Shown here in pieces: positions 1-6,282 of a stretch of 32,724 nt of DNA (its first letter is position 1; the number at the start of each line of letters is the position of its first letter). Position numbers and translations under genes: made by a program. Source of the stretch: Phormidium tenue FACHB-886 (GTDB taxonomy: Bacteria; Cyanobacteriota; Cyanobacteriia; Elainellales; Elainellaceae); the NCBI RefSeq assembly GCF_014764505.1, contig NZ_JACXWX010000058.1, forward strand, positions 1-32,724. Direction: 5' to 3'. A model generated the notes under the pieces. That model was not told the origin of the DNA. It searched no databases and saw nothing but the letters and a program-made list of their open reading frames with translations.

Positions 1-96
1 GTGGTTGAAGGCTTCAAAGCTAGCATGAAGATTGTCTTCGACGAGCTTCTACCGCAATGGAACTACACAGCCAAACCAGAATTACAGGTTATTTAA
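1..96 (+). pseudogene. C-terminal tail of a probable transposase (partial, cut by window start)
   Basis: An open frame runs from the window edge to TAA at 94-96 and encodes 31 residues ending in a W-N-Y tail (LPQWNYTAKPEL). A similar PQWNY tail ends the ISAzo13-type transposase further along this window, which is why I read this as a transposase end. The family is not secure from 31 residues. Its stop codon overlaps the last codons of the truncated kelch gene on the other strand, so an IS boundary probably lies near positions 97-110. The rest of the gene, if any, lies outside the window. Confidence 0.4.
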
Positions 97-710
97 TTCA
101 CAATCCTTAGAGCATCGGCACGGGCTGACCAACGCCCTATCGTCGGATCAAAGACTTCGTTTCGCACAGTGTTGATGTGGTCATTGAACAGCCGCGCATC
201 CTCAGTGGCTCGGACGCGCCCACCGATCAGGTAGATCTTGTCATCAACCACTGTGGCTACGCCCTCGGCACGAGCCTCTGGTAGGTCAGTTCCTCCAGTC
301 CAAGTATTAGAGGCAGGATCGTAGATGAACATTGTCGGCTGCGCCCGCCAGTCTGGAAATCCGCCCGTGAAACCGCCCACACCATAGAGCAAGCCATTGA
401 CTGCCGACAGCGTAATGTGATGGCGGGCTTCAGGAAGCGGTCTCAAGACTGTCCATGCATTATTGACTGGATCATAAGACTCGAAATGCGCTGAGAATCC
501 GGTGTTTGGGCTGAGTAAACCACCAGCTACATAAATTTTTCCGTTCAACACTTCTGGATAAAGCTCTTGCCGAGCGACTGTTGGCGGTGCAGCTTCAGTC
601 CAATAGGGCAACTGGCTTTGTGTTTGACTGAGCACGGGCGAACCTAGCGCTATAAGCGAAAAGACCAAGAGCGACAGGGAAATCAAATATCCAAATCTAT
701 GCAACATCAT
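93..710 (-). CDS. Secreted kelch-repeat protein, C-terminally truncated
   Basis: The 205-residue product starts with a signal peptide (hydrophobic LISLSLLVFSLIALG, then a likely cleavage site near VLSQ). At least three kelch blades follow, each with the GG doublet, a Y about ten residues on and a W (for example VAGGLLS, FESYDPVNNAW; YGVGGF, FIYDPASNTW; YLIGG, FDPTIGRW). Kelch proteins usually need five to seven blades to close a beta-propeller. This one stops right after the W of a blade and ends with the unrelated residues LRIVN. The stop codon lies inside the neighbouring transposase tail, so the 3' half was probably removed by an IS event. GGAG sits six bases before the first ATG of an ATG-ATG pair. 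Role unknown; kelch propellers usually bind ligands or carbohydrates. It is transcribed divergently from the LysR gene. Confidence 0.75.
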   Translation of the reverse strand: MMLHRFGYLISLSLLVFSLIALGSPVLSQTQSQLPYWTEAAPPTVARQELYPEVLNGKIYVAGGLLSPNTGFSAHFESYDPVNNAWTVLRPLPEARHHITLSAVNGLLYGVGGFTGGFPDWRAQPTMFIYDPASNTWTGGTDLPEARAEGVATVVDDKIYLIGGRVRATEDARLFNDHINTVRNEVFDPTIGRWSARADALRIVN

Positions 711-1057
711 ACATACTCCATTACTTGAACTTGTGCGATCGCAGAGCTAGCCGTGGATAAACTGAGGGTCAAACTTGTAGCGGCAGAAGATGCATTGAAG
801 GATGTGCCAAGCGCAGTAAGGGCGGGCATTTCCATATCGATCGCTAAGGGCAGTAACGCAGCGAGCGGTAAAACGTTTTAAGTGACCGCTTTTACGTCAC
901 TGTCAACGCTGAAGTTCGAATCGTCGCTGATGAATGCAGGCAATCCTTCGTTGATGACAAACACGAATGAAACTATGTCGATCATTACATGCTATTCGTA
1001 ATGTGTCCAATGCATATTTAGAATAGGGATTATGCTAATAATGGTATAGTTGAACGT
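711..1057. other. Divergent intergenic region between kelch gene and lysR
   Basis: These 347 bases hold no convincing gene. A 43-codon GTG-started frame exists at 753-884 (+) but resembles nothing I know. The part before lysR is AT-rich (near 1020-1050) and would suit a promoter. A LysR regulator commonly controls its divergent neighbour, so an operator is plausible here, but I could not single out one T-N11-A site. Confidence 0.5.
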
Positions 1058-1993
1058 ATGGCTCAACAGTTCCCTAACCTCTCTCGCATCGACCTGAACC
1101 AACTTCTGGCTTTACAAGCCATTTTGGAGGAGAAGCACATCACTCGCGCTGCTGTTCGCGTCTCGCTCAGTCAGCCCGCGATGAGTCGGGTGCTGGGGCG
1201 GTTGCGGGCGGCGCTCGGCGATGATCTGCTCGTTCGTAGCGGCGTGGGGTACGAGCGGACACCCCGTGGCGATCGCTTGCTGCAAGAATTAGAAGCGCTC
1301 CTGCCTCGCTTAAACGCGGCGATCGGCAGCAACGACTTCGATCCTGCTCTTTCGCACCAATACTTCCGCGTCACGGGCACCGACTACGCAGCCGCCGTAA
1401 TCGTCAGCGGTGCGGTACGGCTCTGCCGCCAGCTTGCTCCTAGCGTTCGCGTCGAGGTCGTTGGCTGGACACCAGAGAGTTACCGTCACGTAGAAACGGG
1501 ACGCTGTGACTTGGCGCTCGGTGTGGGCAGCGTCCCAACCCCGCCCAAGGGATTAAAGGTGGAAGTGCTGTACCAGGAGCAGTTTATCTGCCTTATCAGT
1601 GCAGACAACCTATTTGAGAACGAGCGGTTTTCTTTGGACGAATACCTGCGTCGTCCCCATGCGATCGTCGCCACCGCCGAAGGGCAACAAACAATGATCG
1701 ATCGTCCGCTGGCTGATTTGGGAAAGGCAAGAGAGATTGTGTTCCAGTCACCCTACTTCATGGCAACCGCACTCAACATCGTGGATACCGACCTGATATT
1801 CACCGTTCCCATGCGTTTAGCACTCGAACTCCCAAAGTTGGCAAACCTTCGGCAAGTATTGCCCCCTCAAGAGATTGATGACTTCCCTTACACCATGATC
1901 TGGCATCCTCGGCTTGAGGGTGATGCTGGACAGGCATGGTTCCGTGACCAGATCCGGGCGACGGTGAGAGGTGGTGTCGCAAAAACTTATTAA
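1058..1993 (+). CDS. LysR-family transcriptional regulator
   Basis: The 311-residue product has the LysR layout. A winged helix-turn-helix occupies about residues 10-70 (LNQLLALQAILEEKHITRAA, then LSQPAMSRVLGRLR), followed by LGDDLLVRSG, the usual end of the DNA-binding domain. A type-2 periplasmic-binding-like effector domain follows from about residue 95 to the end, resembling the NahR/PbrR side of the family. It probably senses a small aromatic or organic compound and may control the divergent kelch gene. The last residues (VAKTY, stop TAA) are encoded by the terminal sequence of the adjacent IS6 relic (GTGTCGCAA), so the native C-terminus has been replaced by a few IS-derived codons. The domain is otherwise full length, so function may be kept. 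Confidence 0.9.
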   Translation: MAQQFPNLSRIDLNQLLALQAILEEKHITRAAVRVSLSQPAMSRVLGRLRAALGDDLLVRSGVGYERTPRGDRLLQELEALLPRLNAAIGSNDFDPALSHQYFRVTGTDYAAAVIVSGAVRLCRQLAPSVRVEVVGWTPESYRHVETGRCDLALGVGSVPTPPKGLKVEVLYQEQFICLISADNLFENERFSLDEYLRRPHAIVATAEGQQTMIDRPLADLGKAREIVFQSPYFMATALNIVDTDLIFTVPMRLALELPKLANLRQVLPPQEIDDFPYTMIWHPRLEGDAGQAWFRDQIRATVRGGVAKTY

Positions 1994-2023
1994 GGACAAA
2001 CGATCGGTATCGTTATCATTCCC

Positions 2024-2490
2024 TTAAGCAGCAATTCCAAAGGTCGCTTCGATGAATTTCACTTGAGGCACACTGTCCCCTTGTTTGACTCCTTTTACTT
2101 GTCCTTTCCGAATCATATTCATCGCTGCAATTCTGCTCAACGTTCTTCTTGCTGTGTTGAACGTGTCTTAAATCCCATCATCGGCTTCACGATGCGCTTG
2201 ATAATTTGATGATCCTGCTCAACCACATTATTCAAATATTTGCTCTGCCTTAATTTGGTCTCTTTTTCAATCGTCTCATCTTCTTTGAGAGTGTATTGCC
2301 GCCCGATAAGCAGCATTCTTGTCTGCTGTAATCACCGGTGGAGACTGAGTGTGCTGAGCCTTGAGCACTTTACGAAAGCATCTTGCTGCTGCCTTGCCAT
2401 CCCGCTTTGCGCTCGTGCCGTAAGTCAAGGGTATTGCCTTCTGAATCGACTGCTCGGTAAAGGTATTTCCACACACCCTTGATTTTGATG
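2024..2490 (-). pseudogene. IS6-family transposase, 5'-truncated and frameshifted
   Basis: Pieces of an IS6 transposase are readable in different minus-strand frames. Near the 5' end are IKIKGVWKYLYRAVDSEGNT and, one frame over, KVLKAQHTQSPPVITADKN (the second catalytic Asp region). Near the 3' end are MIRKGQVKGVKQGDSV and FIEATFGIAA followed by TAA. These match the intact copy at 31372-32082 (for example IKIKGVWKYLYRAVDSEG and VITVDKNAAY). The first roughly 105 codons, including the HTH, are missing, and at least one frameshift and several stops interrupt the remainder. No active product is expected. Confidence 0.85.
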
Positions 2491-2499
2491 TTCGTTGAA

Positions 2500-2553
2500 G
2501 GGGCACAAGCGGCGGCGTAGGGTCCACCTGCCGATCCACCTGCAACCGCAAAA
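2500..2553 (-). pseudogene. Fragment of an alpha/beta-hydrolase gene (nucleophile elbow)
   Basis: Between the inverted IS end and the truncated transposase, the minus strand encodes FAVAGGSAGGPYAAACAP. GGSAGGP followed by small residues is the nucleophile-elbow pattern (G-x-S-x-G) of alpha/beta hydrolases, where the Ser is catalytic. Only about 18 codons remain, fused in frame to transposase sequence. I infer that an IS6 copy once inserted in or next to a hydrolase gene. Unrelated GC-rich sequence could mimic this, hence the moderate confidence. Confidence 0.5.
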
Positions 2554-2603
2554 CAATCGGTATCGTTTGTCCTTAACAAGTTCTTGCGATACAACCCGAT
2601 AAC

Positions 2604-3386
2604 TTACTTAAAAGCACGTTGACTTACACTTCCAACGAGAGTTGCCATCGCAGCACGCGGCAGTAAGCGCGGCAAAATGTTCGACTCAAACGAGTTTTTG
2701 AAACCGGGAATGACATAATGCCTATTATGTTCCAGTGCTGATAGTCCAACGCGAACGACTTTCTGCGGAGAATGCTTCCCAGCGACAACATCACGTCCCA
2801 TTGCGTCAAAGAAGCTTGTGTTTGTCGCACCTGGGCATAAAGCCAGCACTTTAATTCCTCGTTTTCGATACTCAATCCACAATGCTTCGCTAAATGACAG
2901 GACAAATGCTTTAGTGGCTGCATACACAGCTTGACGAGGGAGGGGGTAGAAACTTGTCGTTGAACCCACATTGATAATGCTGCCTGCACCCTTTGCTAAC
3001 ATGTCTGGAATAAACGCATGAGTTAAATCAACCACAGAAACGACATTGAGCATGACTTGCTGATGGTCTTTATCTGACAAGATGGACTCGAACGCTCCGT
3101 GAGTGCTGAAGCCAGCGTTATTGATCAGCATATCAACGTGCAATTGTCTTGCTTGCGCTTCGTCATAGACCCGAAAGCCTTCTCCTTCACGACTGAGATC
3201 GGCTGTAATGACATCGATACTGATGCTGTAGCGACCGCGAAGTTGGGTTGCTAGAGCTTGTAACTTCTCTTCTGAGCGTGCTACAAGAACAAGGTTCATT
3301 TTTCGGCTTGCTAATTCATCAGCAAATGATTCTCCGATGCCACTAGATGCGCCAGTAATCAGGGCAGTTTTTCCAGCATAGTGCAT
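2604..3386 (-). CDS. Short-chain dehydrogenase/reductase (DltE-like)
   Basis: This 260-residue classical SDR probably carries out NAD(P)-dependent oxidation or reduction of an unknown carbonyl or alcohol. Visible motifs are TGASSGIG at residues 11-18 (dinucleotide-binding loop), NNAG at 89-92, a catalytic Ser near 142 (NVGSTTS) and YAATK with Tyr155 and Lys159. R37 after the second strand suggests NADP(H) preference. It belongs to the DltE/YqjQ-like subgroup (long C-terminus with no IDGG end). It lies 87 bp downstream of a MarR gene on the same strand, and the gap carries the same TTGAA/TTCAA inverted repeats as the marR promoter. MarR control is therefore likely. GGAGAA precedes the ATG. The stop codon is only a few bases from the IS6 relic. 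Confidence 0.9.
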   Translation of the reverse strand: MHYAGKTALITGASSGIGESFADELASRKMNLVLVARSEEKLQALATQLRGRYSISIDVITADLSREGEGFRVYDEAQARQLHVDMLINNAGFSTHGAFESILSDKDHQQVMLNVVSVVDLTHAFIPDMLAKGAGSIINVGSTTSFYPLPRQAVYAATKAFVLSFSEALWIEYRKRGIKVLALCPGATNTSFFDAMGRDVVAGKHSPQKVVRVGLSALEHNRHYVIPGFKNSFESNILPRLLPRAAMATLVGSVSQRAFK

Positions 3387-3429
3387 AGCTTTTCTCCTGG
3401 GTTGATTGGTTGAATAGAAAGCTCACATT

Positions 3430-3465
3430 TTGAAAGATTCAATTTTTGAAGCTTATCTTCAAAAA
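3430..3465. promoter_or_regulatory. Candidate MarR operator in front of the SDR gene
   Basis: Overlapping inverted repeats fill this gap: TTGAA-AGA-TTCAA at 3430-3442, TTCAA-TTT-TTGAA at 3438-3450, and a perfect 9-bp stem TTTTTGAAG/CTTCAAAAA at 3443-3451 and 3457-3465. The TTGAA-N3-TTCAA and TTCAA-N3-TTGAA arrangements recur upstream of the marR gene, which supports an operator. The 9-bp stem could also act as a weak terminator for marR. Confidence 0.65.
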
Positions 3466-3473
3466 AATAACGG

Positions 3474-3923
3474 CTACAAGTTCTTCAGCAGTTCGGCTTT
3501 CTGTTGATTGAGGTGCACTGCTACTTGCCGCATCATCCGCAACATCTCCTGTTGCTCTGGTTCATCTAAACCATCAAGAATGGCTCGACTAACCTTTCTG
3601 TAGTTCTCAACCTCCATTGCATAAATTTCCTCTCCTTCAGGTGTAAGACGAATTCTGACTATTCGCCTATCTTCGTCAGAGCGATCGCGGCGCAGACACT
3701 TCCTTTTGACTAACTTATCCACAATTCCAGTTGTGTTCGTGATGCTGAGTTTCGCTCTTTCAGCAATCTCGCGCATCATGAGCGGTTGAAACTGTCCAAC
3801 TACATTAATGACACGACATTCTTGTTTATTGAGGTTGACCGCTTCACCTGAACTCTCCTGTGCCACCTCGAAAAGGTCGGCAAGGACGGCAATGTACTTC
3901 GTTAACTCGTCCGCTTTACTCAC
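3474..3923 (-). CDS. MarR-family transcriptional regulator
   Basis: The 149-residue protein has the MarR winged-helix fold: an N-terminal dimerisation helix, PLMMREIAERAKLSITNTTG as the helix-turn-helix at about residues 50-70, the wing RRDRSDEDRRIVRIRLTPEG at about 79-98, and long C-terminal dimerisation helices. The D-x-R pattern in the wing (SDEDRRIVRI) is typical. The start is GTG with no nearby ATG. It lies directly upstream of the SDR gene on the same strand. Shared palindromes before both genes suggest that it represses itself and the SDR until a ligand or oxidant releases it. It has one Cys near residue 36 and one at the HTH/wing border, so redox sensing is possible but not shown. Confidence 0.9.
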   Translation of the reverse strand: MSKADELTKYIAVLADLFEVAQESSGEAVNLNKQECRVINVVGQFQPLMMREIAERAKLSITNTTGIVDKLVKRKCLRRDRSDEDRRIVRIRLTPEGEEIYAMEVENYRKVSRAILDGLDEPEQQEMLRMMRQVAVHLNQQKAELLKNL

Positions 3924-3944
3924 GTCACTTCTGAATCAAAAATA

Positions 3945-3965
3945 TTCAATTATTGAACAATTCAA
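3945..3965. promoter_or_regulatory. Candidate MarR autoregulatory operator
   Basis: Just upstream of the marR start are a perfect palindrome TTCAATTATTGAA (3945-3957) and an overlapping TTGAA-CAA-TTCAA (3953-3965). The same half-sites with the same 3-bp spacers are found before the SDR gene. MarR regulators typically bind such AT-rich palindromes of 13-20 bp near their own promoter. Confidence 0.7.
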
Positions 3966-4120
3966 TCATAGCGCAAATCTTCTTCTTGTCAATCTCACAC
4001 TGCAAGTTCTTGGCAGCATAACGATCCAAATCAGCGGTAGCAGCGAGATTTGAATGCCTAGCAGCAGCTGTGACTGTCCGCTGCATTTGACTGGTTATGC
4101 AGCCGCTTACTGAAAATTAG

Positions 4121-4500
4121 GGGTTGTGTCGCAAAAACTGATGGGTGGTAAGGTAGATAGTCCTAACCTCGCCTTTTCTTCCTCCGATGTCTACTCCTGC
4201 TCTGTTTAAGTGGCGGCACTTTCTGCCTGAAATTACCCTGCTCAACGTCCGCTGGTACTGTCCTTCTAGTTCGCCAGTTCCCTAAGGCGGGAGACCCGTC
4301 TGCAGGACTGGACTCACCGCTACTCCCTCAACTATCGAGACTTGGAGGAGATTATGATTCGGAAAGAACAAGTAAAAGGAGTCAAACAAGGGGACAGTGT
4401 GTCTCAAGTGCAATTTATCGAAGCGACCTTTGGAATTGCTGCTTAAGAGGATGCTAACGATACCGATCGTTTGTCCTTAATAAGTTTTTGCGACAAAACC
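4121..4500 (+). mobile_element. Miniature IS6 derivative with internal deletion
   Basis: The element starts with the same 14-bp end as the intact IS6 copy (GGGTTGTGTCGCAA at 4121-4134) and finishes near TTTTTGCGACAAAACC (to 4500). The plus strand encodes the first 25 residues of the transposase (MSTPALFKWRHFLPEITLL...) and then, after an insertion, THRYSLNYRDLEEIM joined directly to IRKEQVKGVKQGDSVSQVQF and FIEATFGIAA. About 165 central codons, with all three catalytic acidic residues, are missing. The join falls at an ATG-AT shared by both sides of the deletion, so it looks like microhomology-mediated deletion. The element keeps both ends and could be mobilised in trans. Confidence 0.85.
4261..4316. 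repeat. 56-bp insert inside the miniature IS6 (small dispersed repeat-like)
   Basis: Compared with the intact IS6 transposase, whose ...RWYCRYALSYRNLEE... reads through, about 56 bp is inserted between the codons for WYC and RYS. The insert contains the partly palindromic GGCGGGAGACCCGTC and CTGCAGGACTGG, and puts a TAA into the frame. It resembles the very short mobile repeats known to interrupt genes in Nostoc-type cyanobacteria. The match is from memory of the general type, not from a search. Confidence 0.45.
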
Positions 4501-4670
4501 GGATTTGGAGCGTTTGAATCAGCGCAGCGATTTTGTCAAGTGTATGATGAGGTAAGGAACTTTATGAGAGTACAGCGCTATATGGCAGAAGCAGTGTCCC
4601 TAGCTGAGTGAAGAGAAAATTTATAGAACAAGTTAATGAACTACAAGTAATCTTTAAATCTGCTTGGTAA
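4501..4670 (+). pseudogene. C-terminal transposase fragment
   Basis: Starting directly after the miniature IS6, the plus strand encodes FGAFESAQRFCQVYDEVRNF and then MRVQRYMAEAVSLAE. TGA follows and, one frame over, ENFIEQVNELQVIFKSAW with TAA at 4668-4670. The FxSAxRFCxxYDEVRN(F/Y) pattern with a basic, helical end is that of the C-terminus of a DDE-type cyanobacterial transposase different from the neighbouring IS6. One nonsense codon and one frameshift show that it is dead. No 5' part is present, so it was truncated before or by the miniature IS6. Confidence 0.55.
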
Positions 4671-4756
4671 AGGAAAAAGAAAGGGAAAATATATTTACGA
4701 AAAAGGAACGAGATTGAATAATTAGTTCTGACAATTTTGTTTATCTTCATCAGCAC

Positions 4757-5236
4757 TTATGGAAAAACGATCTTAGGAGTCGCAGCATGCTCAAGATAAA
4801 GGTAGGCAGCCGATCGCAATACAATTTCAGAGTAAAGAATCTTTTGAATCTCCAGACTAGGAACTCGTTTTGCTGTGAAATTGTAAGCTGCGATCTCTCC
4901 TTCCAAGCTGAAATCGGTATTCGTTAGATAGTGATCGTAATCATGCATGCCCTGAAAGATAAATCCATAAATTGGATTGGGGTATATAGCAGAATCGTAA
5001 CTATCAGCAGAAACCCAGAGATGACCTTGCTCAATATCTGCAAACATTTCTTCAACAGTGTCGTAGCGCATGTAGTCTGAGAATTGTAGATTTAAGGGCA
5101 ATTGCTGAAATTCATCCATGAGCCAATCGCAAAGTTGGGCGATTGTTTCTTCTAAAATCTCAGCAGGTTCGCTTTGCAGGTAAAGTTGAGCAAGAGTTTC
5201 AACTTGAGTTGGGATGGATGAGTGAGCAACTATCAT
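4757..5236 (-). CDS. Conserved-looking protein of unknown function with HDYDH motif
   Basis: I do not recognise this 159-residue acidic soluble protein. There is no signal peptide or membrane segment. A notable stretch is FQGMHDYDHY at about residues 94-103, followed by a Glu in SLEGEIAAYN. This His-Asp-x-Asp-His...Glu pattern could be a metal site, as in some phage or plasmid proteins with a VHDxxGH...GE motif, but that is a resemblance only. The ATG at 5234-5236 is preferred. The frame stays open to a TTG at 5287, which would add 17 residues. It stands alone, with relic sequence downstream and a possible small gene upstream on the other strand. Confidence 0.65.
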   Translation of the reverse strand: MIVAHSSIPTQVETLAQLYLQSEPAEILEETIAQLCDWLMDEFQQLPLNLQFSDYMRYDTVEEMFADIEQGHLWVSADSYDSAIYPNPIYGFIFQGMHDYDHYLTNTDFSLEGEIAAYNFTAKRVPSLEIQKILYSEIVLRSAAYLYLEHAATPKIVFP

Positions 5237-5341
5237 GAGGTTAAACCTATTTACGTTTGATACTTTTACAGTGCTTGAGATACTCAATTTAGTCCTTGAG
5301 CTAGCTCATAATTCAACTGTGTGAATTCTGTAAGTTCAACT

Positions 5342-5479
5342 ATGCAGACGATTCTTGAAGACCTGAAGAAAATCTCAATTTTAGTGGGGTTGAATCTAGA
5401 CAAAGTTGCGCAGCTTCAGTCTCAAGCAGCCGTTAAGTTATTCAAGCCGCGGCGATCGCTGAAAGAACAGATCTCATAG
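5342..5479 (+). CDS. Possible 45-residue small protein
   Basis: An ATG-to-TAG frame encodes MQTILEDLKKISILVGLNLD and then KVAQLQSQAAVKLFKPRRSL before a short end. It would form an amphipathic helical segment with a basic tail. No good ribosome site precedes it, and a frame of this length can arise by chance. It is listed because the gap between the two flanking minus-strand genes holds nothing else and the residue composition is protein-like. Confidence 0.3.
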   Translation: MQTILEDLKKISILVGLNLDKVAQLQSQAAVKLFKPRRSLKEQIS

Positions 5480-5543
5480 ATCAGGAATTACAGTTGCGAT
5501 CGCGCTTGCCCTACTACTGAATGCGGTCAAGATAACGCTTCCA

Positions 5544-6233
5544 TCAAACTTCTTCAGCTGGCAAAACTTTGGCTGCAACAAAAACCGTATGAGGGCTTCT
5601 GAGGGTCAGTCGTGCCTCTGGTATCTGAAGTGCCGTCATTGTTTTCACATGTTCGCATTCATCATCACGAATGTTGACAAACACATCATAGAGGTTGTCT
5701 ACTTTGGGACGGCGAAATTCATGATCTGGTGTAGTTTGAAATTCCTCAAACATATAGAGGTCGCCATCGCGATAGTAGTCGATCGCCACTTGGGGAGCTG
5801 ATTGAGTTTTCAATTCCGCTTCATACGTTCTCAAGTAGTTGTCATAGGTGTGATAGGCATGATTCTCAATTAATTCCATTAGGTAGTAAGCAGACCCAGG
5901 TGACAACATGTACAGTACGACTGCGACCCAGTAGTATGCCACTCCAATTAGATGCGCGACGAGGCGATCGAACCAGTGCTGGTTTCCGCCCAGCGATTCC
6001 ATAATTAGCAGATGGTGCAGTTCGTTCCAGGTTTCAGCAAAGTGAACTTTTAGCAAGTCCGCTTTACGCCAAGAGCCAAGCGTTTCATACAGATGCAGCA
6101 CCGAGAGGTAGGAAAAATAAGGAACGCGGGCGATCGTTTCCAGCACATAGAACCGAGGATAGGAGCGGTTGCCATACACAACATCAACAACGAAGACGAA
6201 AAAACTGACAATGGCTCGAATTAGAATTTTCAT
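5544..6233 (-). CDS. ptox: Plastid terminal oxidase (PTOX/alternative oxidase family)
   Basis: This is a membrane-associated di-iron quinol oxidase that passes electrons from plastoquinol to oxygen, protecting against over-reduction. In the 229-residue product, all iron-ligand regions are present: LETIAR (Glu32), NELHHL (Glu71, His74), ELIENHAYHTYD (Glu near 123) and DDECEH (Glu192, His195). Two hydrophobic stretches flank the second and third regions. The motif VARxPYFxxxSVLHxYETxG is close to plant IMMUTANS and cyanobacterial PTOX. The ATG at 6231-6233 (MKILIRAIV) fits the family better than the upstream ATG at 6260. It follows the DUF4331 gene by about 50 bp on the same strand, so it is probably the last gene of an AraC-controlled unit. 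Confidence 0.9.
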   Translation of the reverse strand: MKILIRAIVSFFVFVVDVVYGNRSYPRFYVLETIARVPYFSYLSVLHLYETLGSWRKADLLKVHFAETWNELHHLLIMESLGGNQHWFDRLVAHLIGVAYYWVAVVLYMLSPGSAYYLMELIENHAYHTYDNYLRTYEAELKTQSAPQVAIDYYRDGDLYMFEEFQTTPDHEFRRPKVDNLYDVFVNIRDDECEHVKTMTALQIPEARLTLRSPHTVFVAAKVLPAEEV

Positions 6234-6282
6234 AATGCATACGCTCAACGTAGAATACACAATCAGAAATCTGCTGCGTCAA

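Larger units (their letters stand above)
1969..2597. mobile_element. Composite IS6-family relic with inverted ends
   Basis: The left edge carries an imperfect IS end (TGTCGCAAAAACTTATTAAG, followed by GGACAAACGATCGGTATCG). The right edge carries the same terminal sequence in inverted orientation (GGTATCGTTTGTCCTTAACA, then a TTGCGATACAACCC end). In a normal IS6 copy, such as the one at 31.3 kb, the two ends differ outside the short inverted repeat. Here both ends are of the type found next to the transposase stop codon. The unit is therefore a fusion of two IS copies, or a rearranged one. Inside lie a decayed transposase and a short piece of an alpha/beta-hydrolase gene. It separates lysR from the SDR gene. 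Confidence 0.7.

Noticed and set aside
753-884. GTG-started 43-codon frame upstream of lysR
   Set aside because: No ribosome site, no resemblance to a known protein, and a length that arises by chance; kept only as a remark in the intergenic entry.
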